From Sphingomonadales bacterium (GTDB lineage: Bacteria; Pseudomonadota; Alphaproteobacteria; Sphingomonadales; Kordiimonadaceae): a DNA stretch of 64,000 bases. A model generated the notes under the pieces. The model made no database searches. It was not told where the DNA came from and saw only the letters and a program-made list of their open reading frames with translations. Position numbers and translations under genes: made by a program. Location: the NCBI GenBank assembly GCA_011088215.1, contig JAALKD010000006.1, positions 29,391-93,390 on the forward strand, written 5' to 3'. Each line of letters opens with the position of its first letter. Position 1 is the stretch's first letter. Shown here one piece after another: positions 33,927 to 43,990 of this stretch.

Positions 33927-34364
33927 CTAGAAGCTGAAGGGGTCAGCCGAAGTAATCGCATCTGGCAGCCAGGTTTCATGAATGTTAAACCATACGAACG
34001 GCTGTTGCTTGCTTAAAAGCGCGGTCGAAATACGCGCGGTGTTGGACTTTTCTGAAGACTTGGCCCCGCTTTGCCACTCCTCGTAGCTGACAAGCAAAGT
34101 ATCAACACCCTCGTGCACAATCTTTACGTCGCGAATGTCTATGCGAAACGCTTGGTTGTTGGAGTGTGCCTGGGCAAATCCCGCCAAAAGCGTGCTGCGG
34201 TCCAGTGTATTTCCATCAGGGAAAGTAATATGCATATCAGAGTGTAAGCGAGCGCCGAAGTTTGCCTCCAACGCTTCTTTTTCTATGGTGCCGTTAAACC
34301 AGCGTACGAAAAAACGATGTAATTCTTCGACTTCAGCACGAACATCATTTTCCAGTATGGTCAT
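33927..34364 (-). CDS. NTF2-like (SnoaL/DUF4440-type) protein
   Basis: A 145-residue protein with the cone-shaped NTF2-like pattern: an N-terminal helix pair (EVEELHRFFVRWFNG), a short strand with MHITFPDGN, and C-terminal strands (TLLVSYEEWQSG, FVWFNIHETWLP). Such domains serve as small-molecule-binding modules or isomerases; no catalytic residues can be assigned. It is the last gene of a - strand run with the M20 peptidase, 23 bases downstream of it. Confidence 0.7.
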   Translation of the reverse strand: MTILENDVRAEVEELHRFFVRWFNGTIEKEALEANFGARLHSDMHITFPDGNTLDRSTLLAGFAQAHSNNQAFRIDIRDVKIVHEGVDTLLVSYEEWQSGAKSSEKSNTARISTALLSKQQPFVWFNIHETWLPDAITSADPFSF

Positions 34365-34387
34365 TCCATTGATCCACTTGTTCAGTC

Positions 34388-35794
34388 CTAGCCTGCGATG
34401 GCTTTCAGTAACACATACCAGTGCGCCAGGTTATCATAGAACGACTGCACCAATATGCGCTCATTCAGGCCGTGCGCGAAAGTGTCATTGGGCTTGGAAT
34501 AACCACCATTAACACCGTAGCTGGGGATGCCTGCTGCGCGGAAATGCATACCGTCGGTGCCGCCAGACGACATGGACGGAATGATATCCAGCCCAGGAAA
34601 TTTGTTGTCGACAGCTTTGCGCAGCGCCGCAAGTACATCATCGCGTAGCGGCGATGGGTCTGTCTCGGTAGGGTCGGAAATCAGGTTGAAGGAAACGCCG
34701 TCGTTGCCCACCACTTGCTTCAGCACTGCTTCGGTTGCCCCCACGCCTTCGCCGGGAAATATGCGGCAGTTAACTGTTGCAGTTGCCGATTGGGGCAGGG
34801 CGTTTTCCGCATGCCCTCCGCGCAGCATGGTTGCCACACAGGTAGTACCAGTTGTACCGACATAAGAACTACTGGACCGCAGTTTCTTGATCGCCCATTC
34901 GTCGGTTGGGTCATCAGCAAAGCGCACCATCGCCTTGCCCATATCGCCGGCTGTTTTTGCGCCGGTGCCCCTGAAATAGGTGCGGGTTAGTTCGTTGTAG
35001 CGCACGGGAAATTTATGGTTCTGAATTTTAACCAACGCAGCAGCAAGGTCATAAATTGCGTTGTCGTCGCGCGGCCTACTTGAGTGGCCGCCGGGGTTAG
35101 TGACTGTCAGTTCCCAAGTGGCATAGGTTTTTTCCGCTGCTTGCATACCAAAACTCGCGGGCGTGCTACCGTCCAAAGGCAGTGTGGCACCGCCCGCATC
35201 AGCGTTAAGGACAAATTCGCTGTCGGTCAGCTTTCGGTATTCTTTCACAAGTGCGCGGGTGGTCAGCATGCCGGTTTCTTCGTCGCCCGAGAAGGCGATG
35301 ATCAGGTCGCGGTTTGGCACCCAGCCTTCTGCTTTCAGGCGCAGAAAATTAATAGTGACAGCCGTCATACCCAGCTTGTCATCTGCGGTACCCCGACCGA
35401 AGAAATACCCGTTTTCCTGAATTAGGGTAAAGGGGTCACGCTCCCAATCTTTGGGGTCGGCCTCGACAACATCCATATGCGCCGATATGCTGATCGGCCG
35501 TTTGCCGGACGAGCCATCACCGCGGTAGCGCACCACAAGGCCCGCTGTGCCACTCAGCTCAAAAACTGTGATGTCTTCATCAGCGAAGCCGCCCGCCTTG
35601 AACTGTTCGGCCAGATAGCGTGCCAGCTTTGGGGTCTCTCCGTGGTTTGCTGTCGAGCGCATCTCAACGGCTGTTTTATATATCTCTAGCGCCTTGGCAC
35701 CAAACGGCATGCCCGCATGAGCGTCCTCGCCCAAAGCTTGCGGTGCAAGCATCAAAGCCGCCAGCGCTGTGCTGATGATCAGTTTTTTAGTCAT
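34388..35794 (-). CDS. Secreted M20-family metallopeptidase
   Basis: A 468-residue exported zinc peptidase. After the signal peptide (LIISTALAALMLAPQALG), the M20 motifs appear in order: ISAHMDVVEAD (first zinc histidine and aspartate), GRGTADDKLG (bridging aspartate), FSGDEETG (catalytic and zinc glutamates) and FVLNADAGG. The dimerisation domain follows (VTNPGGHSSRP), and the last ligand histidine is probably in NDTFAHGLNE. Likely an aminoacylase/carboxypeptidase acting on peptides in the periplasm. It is 36 bases downstream of an S9 peptidase gene, suggesting a peptide-utilisation cluster. Confidence 0.9.
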   Translation of the reverse strand: MTKKLIISTALAALMLAPQALGEDAHAGMPFGAKALEIYKTAVEMRSTANHGETPKLARYLAEQFKAGGFADEDITVFELSGTAGLVVRYRGDGSSGKRPISISAHMDVVEADPKDWERDPFTLIQENGYFFGRGTADDKLGMTAVTINFLRLKAEGWVPNRDLIIAFSGDEETGMLTTRALVKEYRKLTDSEFVLNADAGGATLPLDGSTPASFGMQAAEKTYATWELTVTNPGGHSSRPRDDNAIYDLAAALVKIQNHKFPVRYNELTRTYFRGTGAKTAGDMGKAMVRFADDPTDEWAIKKLRSSSSYVGTTGTTCVATMLRGGHAENALPQSATATVNCRIFPGEGVGATEAVLKQVVGNDGVSFNLISDPTETDPSPLRDDVLAALRKAVDNKFPGLDIIPSMSSGGTDGMHFRAAGIPSYGVNGGYSKPNDTFAHGLNERILVQSFYDNLAHWYVLLKAIAG

Positions 35795-35830
35795 GTATTA
35801 GGTCCACCCTCATCTGTGTTTAGATTGTAA

Positions 35831-37927
35831 TTAGTCTTTCAATTTCTTCAGTGCATAAACTGCTTGCAAAGCATCGGTATAGGCGCGCTGTTTCAGGTTC
35901 GCGGCCGCTGAGTGCCCGCCTTCGGTGTTTTCATAATAAAGCACTGGTTTATCGTATTCCATCAGTCGGGCCGCCATTTTGCGGCCATGGCCCGGGTGTA
36001 CCCGGTCATCTTTGGTCGACGTGTAGATAAACATTTCAGGATACTCGGCTGCCGGGTCCACATTCTGGTACGGCGAATAGGCACGTATATAGGCCCGCTC
36101 TGCAGGAACGTCCGGGTCACCGTATTCACCCATCCAGGAGGCACCCGCCAAAAGCGTATGATAGCGCATCATGTCTAGCAGCGGCACGGCGCAAATAACG
36201 GCGTTAAAAAGTTCGGGTCGTTGTGTAACCACAGCGCCGACGAGTAAGCCGCCGTTGGAGCCACCCCTTATGCCCAGATGTTTGACTGACGTTAGTCCGG
36301 TTGAAATCAGGTTTTCGGCAACAGCGATGAAGTCATCAAATGCAAGCTGGCGGTTTTCCTTCAATACAGCTTGGTGCCAGGCAGGGCCAAACTCGCCGCC
36401 GCCGCGAATATTGGCGATCACGTATGCGCCGCCATTTTCCAGCCATAGCTTGCCGAAACCGGCCAGATAGGCTGGGGTCATCGAAATCTCGAACCCACCG
36501 TAGCCATACAGCATGGTCGGTGTGGTGCCGTCCATTTCAGTGTCAGCTTTGCGGATCAGGAAATAGGGTATCCGGGTGCCATCGATGCTGACGGCAAATT
36601 TTTGCTCTGTAACCAAACCGTCAGCTTCAAAGCGGGCAGGCAGTGACTGGATTGCCTCGGGTTCGCCCCCGCGCTCAACCGCGTAAAGTGTGTCAGGCTG
36701 CAGGAAGTTTTCATAGTTCAGGAATGCCGCATCCGTCCATTCATCAGCACTGACAACATTGAGCGACCCGTTCTCGGGCACAGCAATTTCTGTAACGTCC
36801 CAGCCTTTGTTGGACGGTATAGCGGAATATAGCTTACCGGTTACATCTTCCAGCACGCTAATAAACATGCGGTCCTTGCCTATTTGAACGTCATCGATTG
36901 AACTGCTTGCGGTTGGTGTGAAAATAACTTTCAAATTTGCGCCCGATGTTCCGCCATATGCATCAGCGATATTAACCGACACAAGTGCGCCTGCAGGGAT
37001 ATCACGGCCTGAAATGCGCCAGCCTTTGCGCAGCTGGATGACAACGTCATGACCAAAAATACCTTTGAAATCGATGGCACGAGGCAGGTCCAGCCTGCGC
37101 ATTTCCTCTGCCTCAACATCATAAATATGAAGAATGTTGGTAAAAAAATCAGGGGCCTGGCGCACACCCACATAGGTGCTGTCTGCGCGGTGGCTGGCGA
37201 AGGGAAAACTGCCCACGTCGCTGTGGTCGCCCTCGTGAATCATTTTGGACGTATCCAGATCGTAGCCGCGCTTCCAAATGCGAACCTGATTGGGATAGCC
37301 GGAATCGGTCACGGTGCCCTGGCCAAAATCGGTGCCGATCATTATGGTATCGGGGTCCACCCACACCAATTCCTGCTTGGCTTCGTCGGTTATGAAGGTG
37401 CCAGCAAAACGTTTCATCACAGCGTCATACTCGCGGGTAACAACCGCGTCGCCGCCGCCGCGCGATAGTTCAACCAAACAGCGACCAAAGTCGGGCGCCA
37501 GACATTTGCGCCCTTTCAGAACCCAGTTTTCATCTTCGTCGTGCGCCACCTGATCCAGATCCATCAGCGTGACCCAGCGAGGCTTGCCCGCTTTGTATGA
37601 ACGAAGCGATGCTCGCCGCCATATGCCGCGCACGTTTTTTTCGTCCTGCCAAAAATTATGAACCGATCCGCCTAAGAGCCGCCCGTAGGCAATTTTGTCA
37701 TCGGCGTTATAATCGCGCAGCGCGCCTTCCATCAGACCCGTGAATCGGTCGTCTGCTTCCAGGACGCCAAGCGAGTGTTTATTGCGTTCGCCGACCCATT
37801 CCAGCGCTCGCTGGCCTTCGACGTCTTCAAGCCAGATATATGGGTCTTGGTCCTGCGCTGTCCCCGCGCTGGTTATCGCTGCACTCATTACTATTCCCAA
37901 TGTTAATTTTAGTATTATCGCTTTCAT
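35831..37927 (-). CDS. Secreted prolyl oligopeptidase (S9A)
   Basis: A 698-residue serine peptidase that cuts short peptides after proline. Signal peptide LTLGIVMSAAITSAGTA. An N-terminal beta-propeller (about residues 70-420) precedes the alpha/beta-hydrolase domain. The nucleophile lies in GIRGGSNGGLLVG, the aspartate in STKDDRVHPGHG and the histidine in NTEGGHSAAANL. The family start QDPYIWLEDVEGQRALEWV follows the signal. It is upstream of the M20 peptidase and 38 bases downstream of the glyoxalase gene. Confidence 0.92.
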   Translation of the reverse strand: MKAIILKLTLGIVMSAAITSAGTAQDQDPYIWLEDVEGQRALEWVGERNKHSLGVLEADDRFTGLMEGALRDYNADDKIAYGRLLGGSVHNFWQDEKNVRGIWRRASLRSYKAGKPRWVTLMDLDQVAHDEDENWVLKGRKCLAPDFGRCLVELSRGGGDAVVTREYDAVMKRFAGTFITDEAKQELVWVDPDTIMIGTDFGQGTVTDSGYPNQVRIWKRGYDLDTSKMIHEGDHSDVGSFPFASHRADSTYVGVRQAPDFFTNILHIYDVEAEEMRRLDLPRAIDFKGIFGHDVVIQLRKGWRISGRDIPAGALVSVNIADAYGGTSGANLKVIFTPTASSSIDDVQIGKDRMFISVLEDVTGKLYSAIPSNKGWDVTEIAVPENGSLNVVSADEWTDAAFLNYENFLQPDTLYAVERGGEPEAIQSLPARFEADGLVTEQKFAVSIDGTRIPYFLIRKADTEMDGTTPTMLYGYGGFEISMTPAYLAGFGKLWLENGGAYVIANIRGGGEFGPAWHQAVLKENRQLAFDDFIAVAENLISTGLTSVKHLGIRGGSNGGLLVGAVVTQRPELFNAVICAVPLLDMMRYHTLLAGASWMGEYGDPDVPAERAYIRAYSPYQNVDPAAEYPEMFIYTSTKDDRVHPGHGRKMAARLMEYDKPVLYYENTEGGHSAAANLKQRAYTDALQAVYALKKLKD

Positions 37928-37965
37928 TGGTCGGTCCTTGGTTGTTGTTCCGAGCCGTTCAGATA

Positions 37966-38742
37966 CTAAAAACTGTCCTTGCGCTTGCGCACCTCAGCAA
38001 ACACGGCGGGTAGGGGCGCGCCGATAAGGTTGATGGTTTCCTGAATATTGTCACTCATGGGACGTAAAAACGGGTTGGTCGCTTTTTCCAGGCCAATGGA
38101 TGTTGGCACAGTGGGAATGCCGCTGCGGCGTTTTTCTTCCACGTCCTTCATTCTAGTGATTAGGTCACTGTTGCCCGGCTCAACTGTAAGGGCGAATTTG
38201 CCGTTAGCCAGGGTATATTCGTGGGCGCAATAAACTTGTGTTTCGTCAGGCAATTGCATCAGTTTTGAAAGGCTTGACCACATTTGGTCGGGCGTGCCTT
38301 CAAACAAGCGGCCGCAGCCCATGGCAAACAGGGTATCGCCGCACAATAGCGCGTTGCTGCCCGCAAAGTGATAGGCAATGTGGCCGCTGGTGTGGCCGGG
38401 TACAAACAAAACATCTGCTGCCGCGTTGCCCAGATAAACCTGATCGCCTTCACCGACCGCTATGTCGATGCCCGGAATACGGTCGCGGTCAGCGGCGGGG
38501 CCGATAATTTTCAGGTCAAACCGCTCCTTGAGGGCCAAATTTGCCCCTACATGGTCCCAGTGGTGGTGAGTGTTGAATATATAGGTGGGTTGCCAGCCAC
38601 GGGCACCAAGCGCTTCGACAGTTTCGTCTTCCAGTGCCGGGTCAATGATCGCCGTCTCGCCAGAGACTGGGTCATGCACCAGATACAGGTAGTTATCCTG
38701 CAGCACAGGAACTTGTGCGATTTCAATTTTTGCTGTGCTCAT
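37966..38742 (-). CDS. gloB: Hydroxyacylglutathione hydrolase (glyoxalase II)
   Basis: A 258-residue metallo-beta-lactamase-fold enzyme that hydrolyses S-lactoylglutathione to D-lactate in methylglyoxal detoxification. The metal motif is T-H59-X-H61-X-D63-H64 (NTHHHWDHVG), with VPGHTSGHIAYHF, the bridging aspartate in CGDTLFAMGCGRLFEG and the later histidine in AHEYTLANGKFA. The C-terminal glyoxalase-specific helix region with NPFLRP and VFAEVRKRKD is present. Start and length match the family. Confidence 0.93.
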   Translation of the reverse strand: MSTAKIEIAQVPVLQDNYLYLVHDPVSGETAIIDPALEDETVEALGARGWQPTYIFNTHHHWDHVGANLALKERFDLKIIGPAADRDRIPGIDIAVGEGDQVYLGNAAADVLFVPGHTSGHIAYHFAGSNALLCGDTLFAMGCGRLFEGTPDQMWSSLSKLMQLPDETQVYCAHEYTLANGKFALTVEPGNSDLITRMKDVEEKRRSGIPTVPTSIGLEKATNPFLRPMSDNIQETINLIGAPLPAVFAEVRKRKDSF

Positions 38743-38957
38743 GATTTCGCTTATCTACCCCAAAACTGTTGCACGTGAAGCAATAGTATAGCGGGCAAAG
38801 CAAAGCGCGGCGAGTCTGAAACACACGGACCTTGCTGCCGCTCGGCTTTTCAAATTCATTTGTTTCAGTTTCGCAACTTGTTTTCAACCCGACACTAAAA
38901 TGCAAACGTTACTTAGACGCTTGGGTTTTTTCACCACTAATGCTAGGACCTGAGCAA

Positions 38958-39623
38958 ATGACCGCACCTGTGTGGTTGCGAACCAGGCAATGGTTGAGAA
39001 GAGTGGGAACTGTAGTGAAAAAAGTACTCCATGTAGGCTGCGGGACGGCAACAATTGAGAGAATGCCTGAGGGCTTTCAAGATGGTTCCTGGACAGAATC
39101 ACGATATGACATTAGTCCAGATTGCAATCCGGATTTTGTAGGTGATATGCTTGATATGAGCGCCGTCCCAGATGGCTCGATGGATGCCTTGTATTCTTCT
39201 CACAATGTGGAGCATGTTTTTTTTCACGAGGTGCCGCAGATGTTGCGTGAATTTCGACGTGTACTCAAAGATGATGGGTTTTGCGTCATCACGTGCCCTG
39301 ATATTCAGGAAATTGCCCGTTTTATGGCTGAGGGGCAGCTGGATGACCCACTTTATCATTCGCCAATAGGACCAATTTCGCCACTTGATATAATGTACGG
39401 CCATAGCGCTTCGATAGAGCGCGGCAGGGTATACATGGCTCATAAAACCGGTTTTAGTTTGAAATTATTGGCAAAACGATTAGGTCAGGCGGGCTTTGGA
39501 CAGTATCACGGAATGCGAAATAGGCCCGGCCGCGATTTGTGGTTTGTAGCCACCAAAAACGAGGTCGGCCAAGAGATGGTGAAGCGTATTTTTGAGAAGT
39601 ACATACCTTCTGAATTGACATAA
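38958..39623 (+). CDS. SAM-dependent methyltransferase (type 11-like)
   Basis: A 221-residue class I methyltransferase. SAM motif I is KVLHVGCGTATIERMP, the acidic loop is YDISPDCNPDFVGDMLD, and motif IV/V residues lie in ALYSSHNVEHVFFHEVPQ and MLREFRRVLKDDGFCVIT. The acceptor is unknown; the neighbouring glycosyltransferase-like gene hints at glycan or surface modification (inference). ATG 38958 has AGGA upstream; the open frame to 38832 includes no sensible protein sequence. Confidence 0.8.
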   Translation: MTAPVWLRTRQWLRRVGTVVKKVLHVGCGTATIERMPEGFQDGSWTESRYDISPDCNPDFVGDMLDMSAVPDGSMDALYSSHNVEHVFFHEVPQMLREFRRVLKDDGFCVITCPDIQEIARFMAEGQLDDPLYHSPIGPISPLDIMYGHSASIERGRVYMAHKTGFSLKLLAKRLGQAGFGQYHGMRNRPGRDLWFVATKNEVGQEMVKRIFEKYIPSELT

Positions 39624-39688
39624 ATTTCGGATACTTAATATGGATGAATAGACTGCCAAGACACATCGTTGCCAAAATTTTACAAGCG

Positions 39689-41226
39689 TTAGGTATCCTG
39701 GAGGGGTTTCTTGTAATTGATAGCCTGTTGAAACTTGGATTTAACTTCACCTGCGCCCACCAGTTTCCAGCGCCCTTGTTGGTTAAACAAGCCTGCCATA
39801 GGTCGAAAGTCGCAAGTATTTTTACAAGCTGCAAAGGCGAGCAGCAAGCCTATCTGGTCAGTGTAGAAAAGCCGTAACCCTTTGTCGCGGCATAACTTGA
39901 TTTGTTCGGTCAGATAATTTGCCAACATCCAGGCAAAATCCCGGTTTGTGGGAGTATTGGCTATCGCAAATGAATTGGCTGAGATTGCCTCCCATAGCAT
40001 CCGAGTAGACGTCCATTCTGGGGAATCAGTTTGCTGGTTAACTGAATAGCTCGGTTTCCATCATTCCATAAAGCAGCCAGCGAAGTACGGATAACCCCGT
40101 CGATGTCAGAGATAGCAACTTTGCCGTAGTGTTCCAGATAGCGCGGTAGATAAAGATAACGCGCACCGGCGCAATAACCGGCATACAGATGAGGTGCCTC
40201 CTCCAGTCCCGCCTGTTGATCCACACTGTAATTGATTTGCAAGCCATAAGTTGTCTCTAAGCTCGACAAATGGATTTGCTCTGGCTCGAAGTTGACACAG
40301 TGAATATGGATCAAGCCGCCTGGATTCCAGTAAGCGAAAGATTCCAATAGTTTCTCGCCGTACAGGTCCAGATACCGCGCGTCGATGGACAATAGAAGGA
40401 CACCTTCTTCGGGCGTAGGGTGATTGAAATGATGGATGACTGATTTTTCAAGATTGGTGAAGCTTTTTGATGGGATGTTCTGTAAATCGGACAAAGGAAC
40501 AAAGTTCTCAAGCCTTCAAAACAAAACCAGTATTTTCCCGGGCAACTGCTGTGCTTTAAGCATCCAGGTGATTGCTTCTTCAATCCGGTTGTCCAGAGTC
40601 ACCTTGAGCCCACGGTAAAAGGCTATATTTTTGGTATTTTCGCCAATTTTTTTGGCTAGTCGGTCAATGTCTATCTCAAACAGGTTAATGTCGCCGGCGC
40701 TGAGGGCGTTAACTTCAAATTTCTTCACCAGCAGTCTGTAGTTGGCCAGCATAAGCCAGTCGCAAATAATGTTGGTTTGCCATTGCCGACTTGAAAATGT
40801 GTCAAGGGCTGCGCGGGCAATTCTCTGCAACAAAGGCCAGTTGGGTAGTGCCCTGAAAATATTCCCGAGTTCAAACAAGATGGTCTGACTGCGACAGGTT
40901 TTTAGAAGCTGCGGTAGCAACGGCGTTAACAATTGAATGGCGACAGGTTGTTCGCTTGATAGCCGCATCAGGATACCGGCAGCAGCAACCAGTGTTTCCG
41001 GTGCATTGTTGTCGCGGTCGCAGGCCGTCTGTACCTCGGATTGTATTTCCATGGTCTGCTTCGCTGATAGGCTGTTTTGCCATCGAAAGTAGGGGATGCG
41101 CTGCACATGCGGGCCATCAGACGCAGCCTCTGCGGTGTGGAATTCCTCCACCAGCTCGGCCAAATTAACGTTTGTGCGGTCCGCGTTAAGAATGGATGTA
41201 ATAAACCTAGCGTCGACTGGTGCCAT
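39689..41226 (-). pseudogene. Glycosyltransferase-like protein gene, interrupted by an in-frame TGA and a frameshift
   Basis: One long coding sequence of about 513 codons is split in three. The N-terminal part (41226-40519) is helical and repeat-like. It meets TGA at 40516-40518, but the same frame continues without another stop as RLENFVPLSDLQNI. This second part has GT-A-like features: VLLLSIDARYLDLYGEKLLE, INYSVD, LYAGYCAGARYLYLPRYLEH and a D-I-D motif in VAISDIDGVI. Near the run of four G (C on the coding strand) at 40020-40023 the frame shifts, and PEWTSTRMLWEAISANSFAI continues to the stop at 39689. One base inserted there would restore the reading. The family name is not known to me; glycosyltransferase fold is inferred. 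Confidence 0.75.
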
Positions 41227-41280
41227 AGATTTGTCCACGTATTTTTTTATGATGCGTTGGTGCAAGCATCGGAATAATCG

Positions 41281-42132
41281 TTATTGTGTCATGCTTTCCA
41301 GGTATGGGTGGAAGGCCATCGCTGACAGGCCGACGCCTGACACTTTGTCGTCAACCCTGATCGCTGCCGTTTGGATACCAACAATGTTCCACTGATCTTT
41401 TTTCAATCGCAAGATAGGTCCACCAGAATCGCCGCTCAGTGCGATGCAGTTGGTAAATAAAATTCTGCCGCTATTGGCGGTGGCAACAATTTTGCAGTTT
41501 TCCTCAAGCGATAAAACATGCTTTCGATCGCCGGGATAGCCCGCCGTTGTGACCAGTTCGTCGATGCCAATACCAGGGGCAGTTCGGCCGGTGGTTTTTA
41601 TTTCTTGTTGCTGGCGGATTGTGCGATCAAACCATTCCGAAGGCAAGGTCAGAAAACCAAGGTCGTCTCCGAGCGGTTTCTCGAGCGTTAACAGCGCCCA
41701 ATCGTGCATGGCGTTGGTCTTGTCATTCCATTTATCGCCATCAAAACCAGTGCCCACGCGGTAGGATTGCACCTTGGAATGGCCGCGAAATTCGCCTTTG
41801 GAATAGCCTGCCAGGAAATGCACAGTGGACGGAACCACCATTTTCTTCATACGCCGAGAATACAAACAGTGCGCTGCCGTCAGCACCACATTGGCAGCAA
41901 CCAACGTGCCGCTGCAGTGCGTGGTTCCGCCGATGTTGACCCGGCCAATGGCTTGCCAGGGGTGATCGGTATTTTCCACGACGCGCCGGTTAAAGCTGGT
42001 GACATTATTTTTTGGCCGCAAATGCGGCGGCAGGTCTTTGCGAATGGACTGTGCTTGCTCAGCGGCCGCATAGGATGACAATAGGAAACATGCACCTATT
42101 AAAGAAAACAAAAATTGCTGCAATCGCTTCAT
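41281..42132 (-). CDS. Secreted trypsin-like serine protease (S1)
   Basis: A 283-residue exported protease of the trypsin fold. The signal peptide is FLFSLIGACFLLSSYAAA. The catalytic triad is clear: H88 in LTAAHCLY, D144 in MHDWALLTLE and S236 in ALSGDSGGPIL. The disulfide around the active histidine (SGTLV..AAHC) is present. The mature chain begins after a basic stretch and NTDHPWQAIGRV, without a classical IVGG activation site. ATG 42132 has AAAGAG 6 bases upstream; the upstream frame is non-coding. Its substrate and activation are unknown. Confidence 0.9.
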   Translation of the reverse strand: MKRLQQFLFSLIGACFLLSSYAAAEQAQSIRKDLPPHLRPKNNVTSFNRRVVENTDHPWQAIGRVNIGGTTHCSGTLVAANVVLTAAHCLYSRRMKKMVVPSTVHFLAGYSKGEFRGHSKVQSYRVGTGFDGDKWNDKTNAMHDWALLTLEKPLGDDLGFLTLPSEWFDRTIRQQQEIKTTGRTAPGIGIDELVTTAGYPGDRKHVLSLEENCKIVATANSGRILFTNCIALSGDSGGPILRLKKDQWNIVGIQTAAIRVDDKVSGVGLSAMAFHPYLESMTQ

Positions 42133-42215
42133 GAATAGCTCTTTGTCTAATTCTATGATTGGCCGGCAGGTTAGAGTATGCGTGCTTGTTTTGCTACGCC
42201 AGATTGGGGTGTGGC

Positions 42216-42244
42216 TAAAAAAACAGGCCACACAAGGTGGCCTG
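42216..42244 (-). terminator. Rho-independent terminator downstream of hisI
   Basis: On the - strand CAGGCCAC (42244-42237), 5-base loop, GTGGCCTG (42231-42224), then seven T (42223-42217). It lies between hisI and the protease gene and separates their transcripts. Confidence 0.88.
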
Positions 42245-42423
42245 AAGATATTTTATTAAGAGGATCGTAAATTCCAACCCGGGTTGGGTTGGGGGTCCTT
42301 AGCTGTCGTGTCACAAGTGTTTGTAACATGTTATAGGGTAACGCTTGCGGTTGGTGGCGCCAGCGTGATGCGGTGAATGGAACAGCCTATGAGATAGAAT
42401 GTTATTAAACAACATTTTTGTGA

Positions 42424-42843
42424 TCAGAGACTAGTCAAGGTTACCTTGCCATTGACGATGGCATTTGGTCCCACGGGAATTTCGCGAAAAAAGCAACTTT
42501 CATGGCCCACATGACAGCATTTCCCTCCTTTTTGCTCAACCGCGAGCCATAGGCTGTCCTGGTCGCAATCGATCCGGAAGCTTTTGACCAACTGATATTC
42601 ACCCGAGGTTGCCCCCTTGTGCCAGAGCTCTTGACGGGAGCGGCTGAAATAGTGGGCTTCGCAGGTTTCAATGGTTTTCTGGATTGCTTCGGCATTCATC
42701 CAAGCCTGCATCAGGGCCTTACCTGTGGCAGCGCATGTGGTGAAAACCGGGATCAGGCCACGTTCGTCAAATTTGGGAGCGAAACCGATTCCGGTTTCAA
42801 CCGCCGCGCTGTCAGACCTGTTTGCAAATTTAATTTCAGCCAT
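42424..42843 (-). CDS. hisI: Phosphoribosyl-AMP cyclohydrolase
   Basis: A 139-residue zinc enzyme of histidine synthesis that opens the purine ring of phosphoribosyl-AMP. The magnesium aspartates are D92, D94 and D96 ([10 protein letters not shown]) and the zinc cysteines include C93, C110 and C117 ([14 protein letters not shown]). [18 protein letters not shown] is the standard substrate loop. ATG 42843 has GGAGG 7 bases upstream; the longer frame is not used. It follows folE on the same strand with a 76-base gap. Confidence 0.93.
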   Translation of the reverse strand: MAEIKFANRSDSAAVETGIGFAPKFDERGLIPVFTTCAATGKALMQAWMNAEAIQKTIETCEAHYFSRSRQELWHKGATSGEYQLVKSFRIDCDQDSLWLAVEQKGGKCCHVGHESCFFREIPVGPNAIVNGKVTLTSL

Positions 42844-42919
42844 AGCGCTGCCTCCATAAATAAAGCGGTATATTCGGGCGAACATACCGCTTCATCAAGC
42901 TTTAAATTAGCACTTGGCT

Positions 42920-43549
42920 TTAACCGCGGATCAAGTCCCAGAAACGACGTTCCTGCGCTTCTTCCTTGAACACGCCGCGGAACTGGCGGGTGATGGTGTA
43001 AACACCGTCATGCTTCACACCCCTGCAGGTCATGCACTGGTGTGTAGCGTCAACTACAACCGCAACTCCTTTTGGGTCCAGATGTTCGTCGATGGCGTCG
43101 GCGATCTGTGCGGTCATGGTTTCCTGGGTTTGTAGGCGATTGGCAAAGGCCTCAACCACACGTGCAAGTTTGGAAATACCGACAACGCTGCCATTTGGCA
43201 TATAGGCGACATGTGCGGTTCCCTGCACGGGTACCATATGGTGCTCGCAGTGGCTTTCTACCTTGATGCCGCGTAGCACAACCATATCGTCGTAGCCGGC
43301 GACTTCACCAAAAGTGCGCGACAAAATCTCGCCTACGTCTTTGCTATAGCCGTTAAAAAACTCTTCGTAAGCTTTGACAACACGCTTTGGCGTGTCCAAG
43401 AGGCCTTCTCTGGTGGGGTCATCGCCTGCCCATCTAATCAGGGTGCGAACCGCGGCTTCTGCTTCTGCCCGGGTGGGGCTTTCGGCGGCGTCCTGCGGGA
43501 TTACCTTCAGTTCAGGGCAACCTTCTGCCCTTTCAAGTACGGCATCCAT
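42920..43549 (-). CDS. folE: GTP cyclohydrolase I
   Basis: A 209-residue enzyme making dihydroneopterin triphosphate from GTP, the first step of folate synthesis. Zinc ligands are in [13 protein letters not shown] and HQCMTCRGV. The typical [16 protein letters not shown] and [22 protein letters not shown] segments are present. It is upstream of hisI and divergent from the decayed scaffold gene at 43823. The 273-base region upstream shows no other gene. Confidence 0.95.
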   Translation of the reverse strand: MDAVLERAEGCPELKVIPQDAAESPTRAEAEAAVRTLIRWAGDDPTREGLLDTPKRVVKAYEEFFNGYSKDVGEILSRTFGEVAGYDDMVVLRGIKVESHCEHHMVPVQGTAHVAYMPNGSVVGISKLARVVEAFANRLQTQETMTAQIADAIDEHLDPKGVAVVVDATHQCMTCRGVKHDGVYTITRQFRGVFKEEAQERRFWDLIRG

Positions 43550-43822
43550 TCGGATTTCCTTTCTAAATATAATCTTATATCGGTGTCTTCAGTATAGGTG
43601 CGTCAATATATAGATGGCTGTAGCGGCCATTTAGTTCCCGAAATTTTATTTCAGCCATCGTCCATGCATAGCATACAACGGAAACAGATGTTGATATGGC
43701 AAGATTAAGGGATTATTCAAGCAAACTTCAAGTTTTGCCGGTTTAACTCTTAGGTGATGCCACCAAGCGTATTACGTGGCAGCATTGGGCCCGGATCAAA
43801 TAAAGGCTGAAAAGAAAGCGGT

Positions 43823-43981
43823 ATGAGTGAGCTATGTAACACCGAAATTCTGCGGCTAACCCCCTGTATCCCGCACTAGGCAAAGCTTGAATCGCCAGAG
43901 GTTACCGCGGTGAAAACCAGCCGGGTGTGCGGCAGCCAATTGACCGCGGACGCTGTTATTCAAAAAGGCGTGATCAACTAA
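43823..43981 (+). pseudogene. Decayed 5' fragment of the Fe-S scaffold gene at 46243
   Basis: The first ~52 codons closely match the intact gene at 46243: MSELCNTEILRLTPCIPH, then an in-frame TAG, then LESPEVTAVKTSRVCGS, then TADAVIQKG, before the match ends and a stop follows. DNA similarity begins slightly upstream at ATAAAGGC (compare 43799 and 46207). It is a truncated, degenerate copy. It lies just upstream of folE and just beyond the 3' end of the autotransporter gene, so that gene sits between the two copies. Confidence 0.85.
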
Positions 43982-43990
43982 TTAACCCGC

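Noticed and set aside
40516-40518. In-frame TGA as a possible selenocysteine codon
   Set aside because: The same gene also has a frameshift, no selenoprotein family resembles it, and no clear hairpin of the bacterial SECIS type was seen just after the codon.
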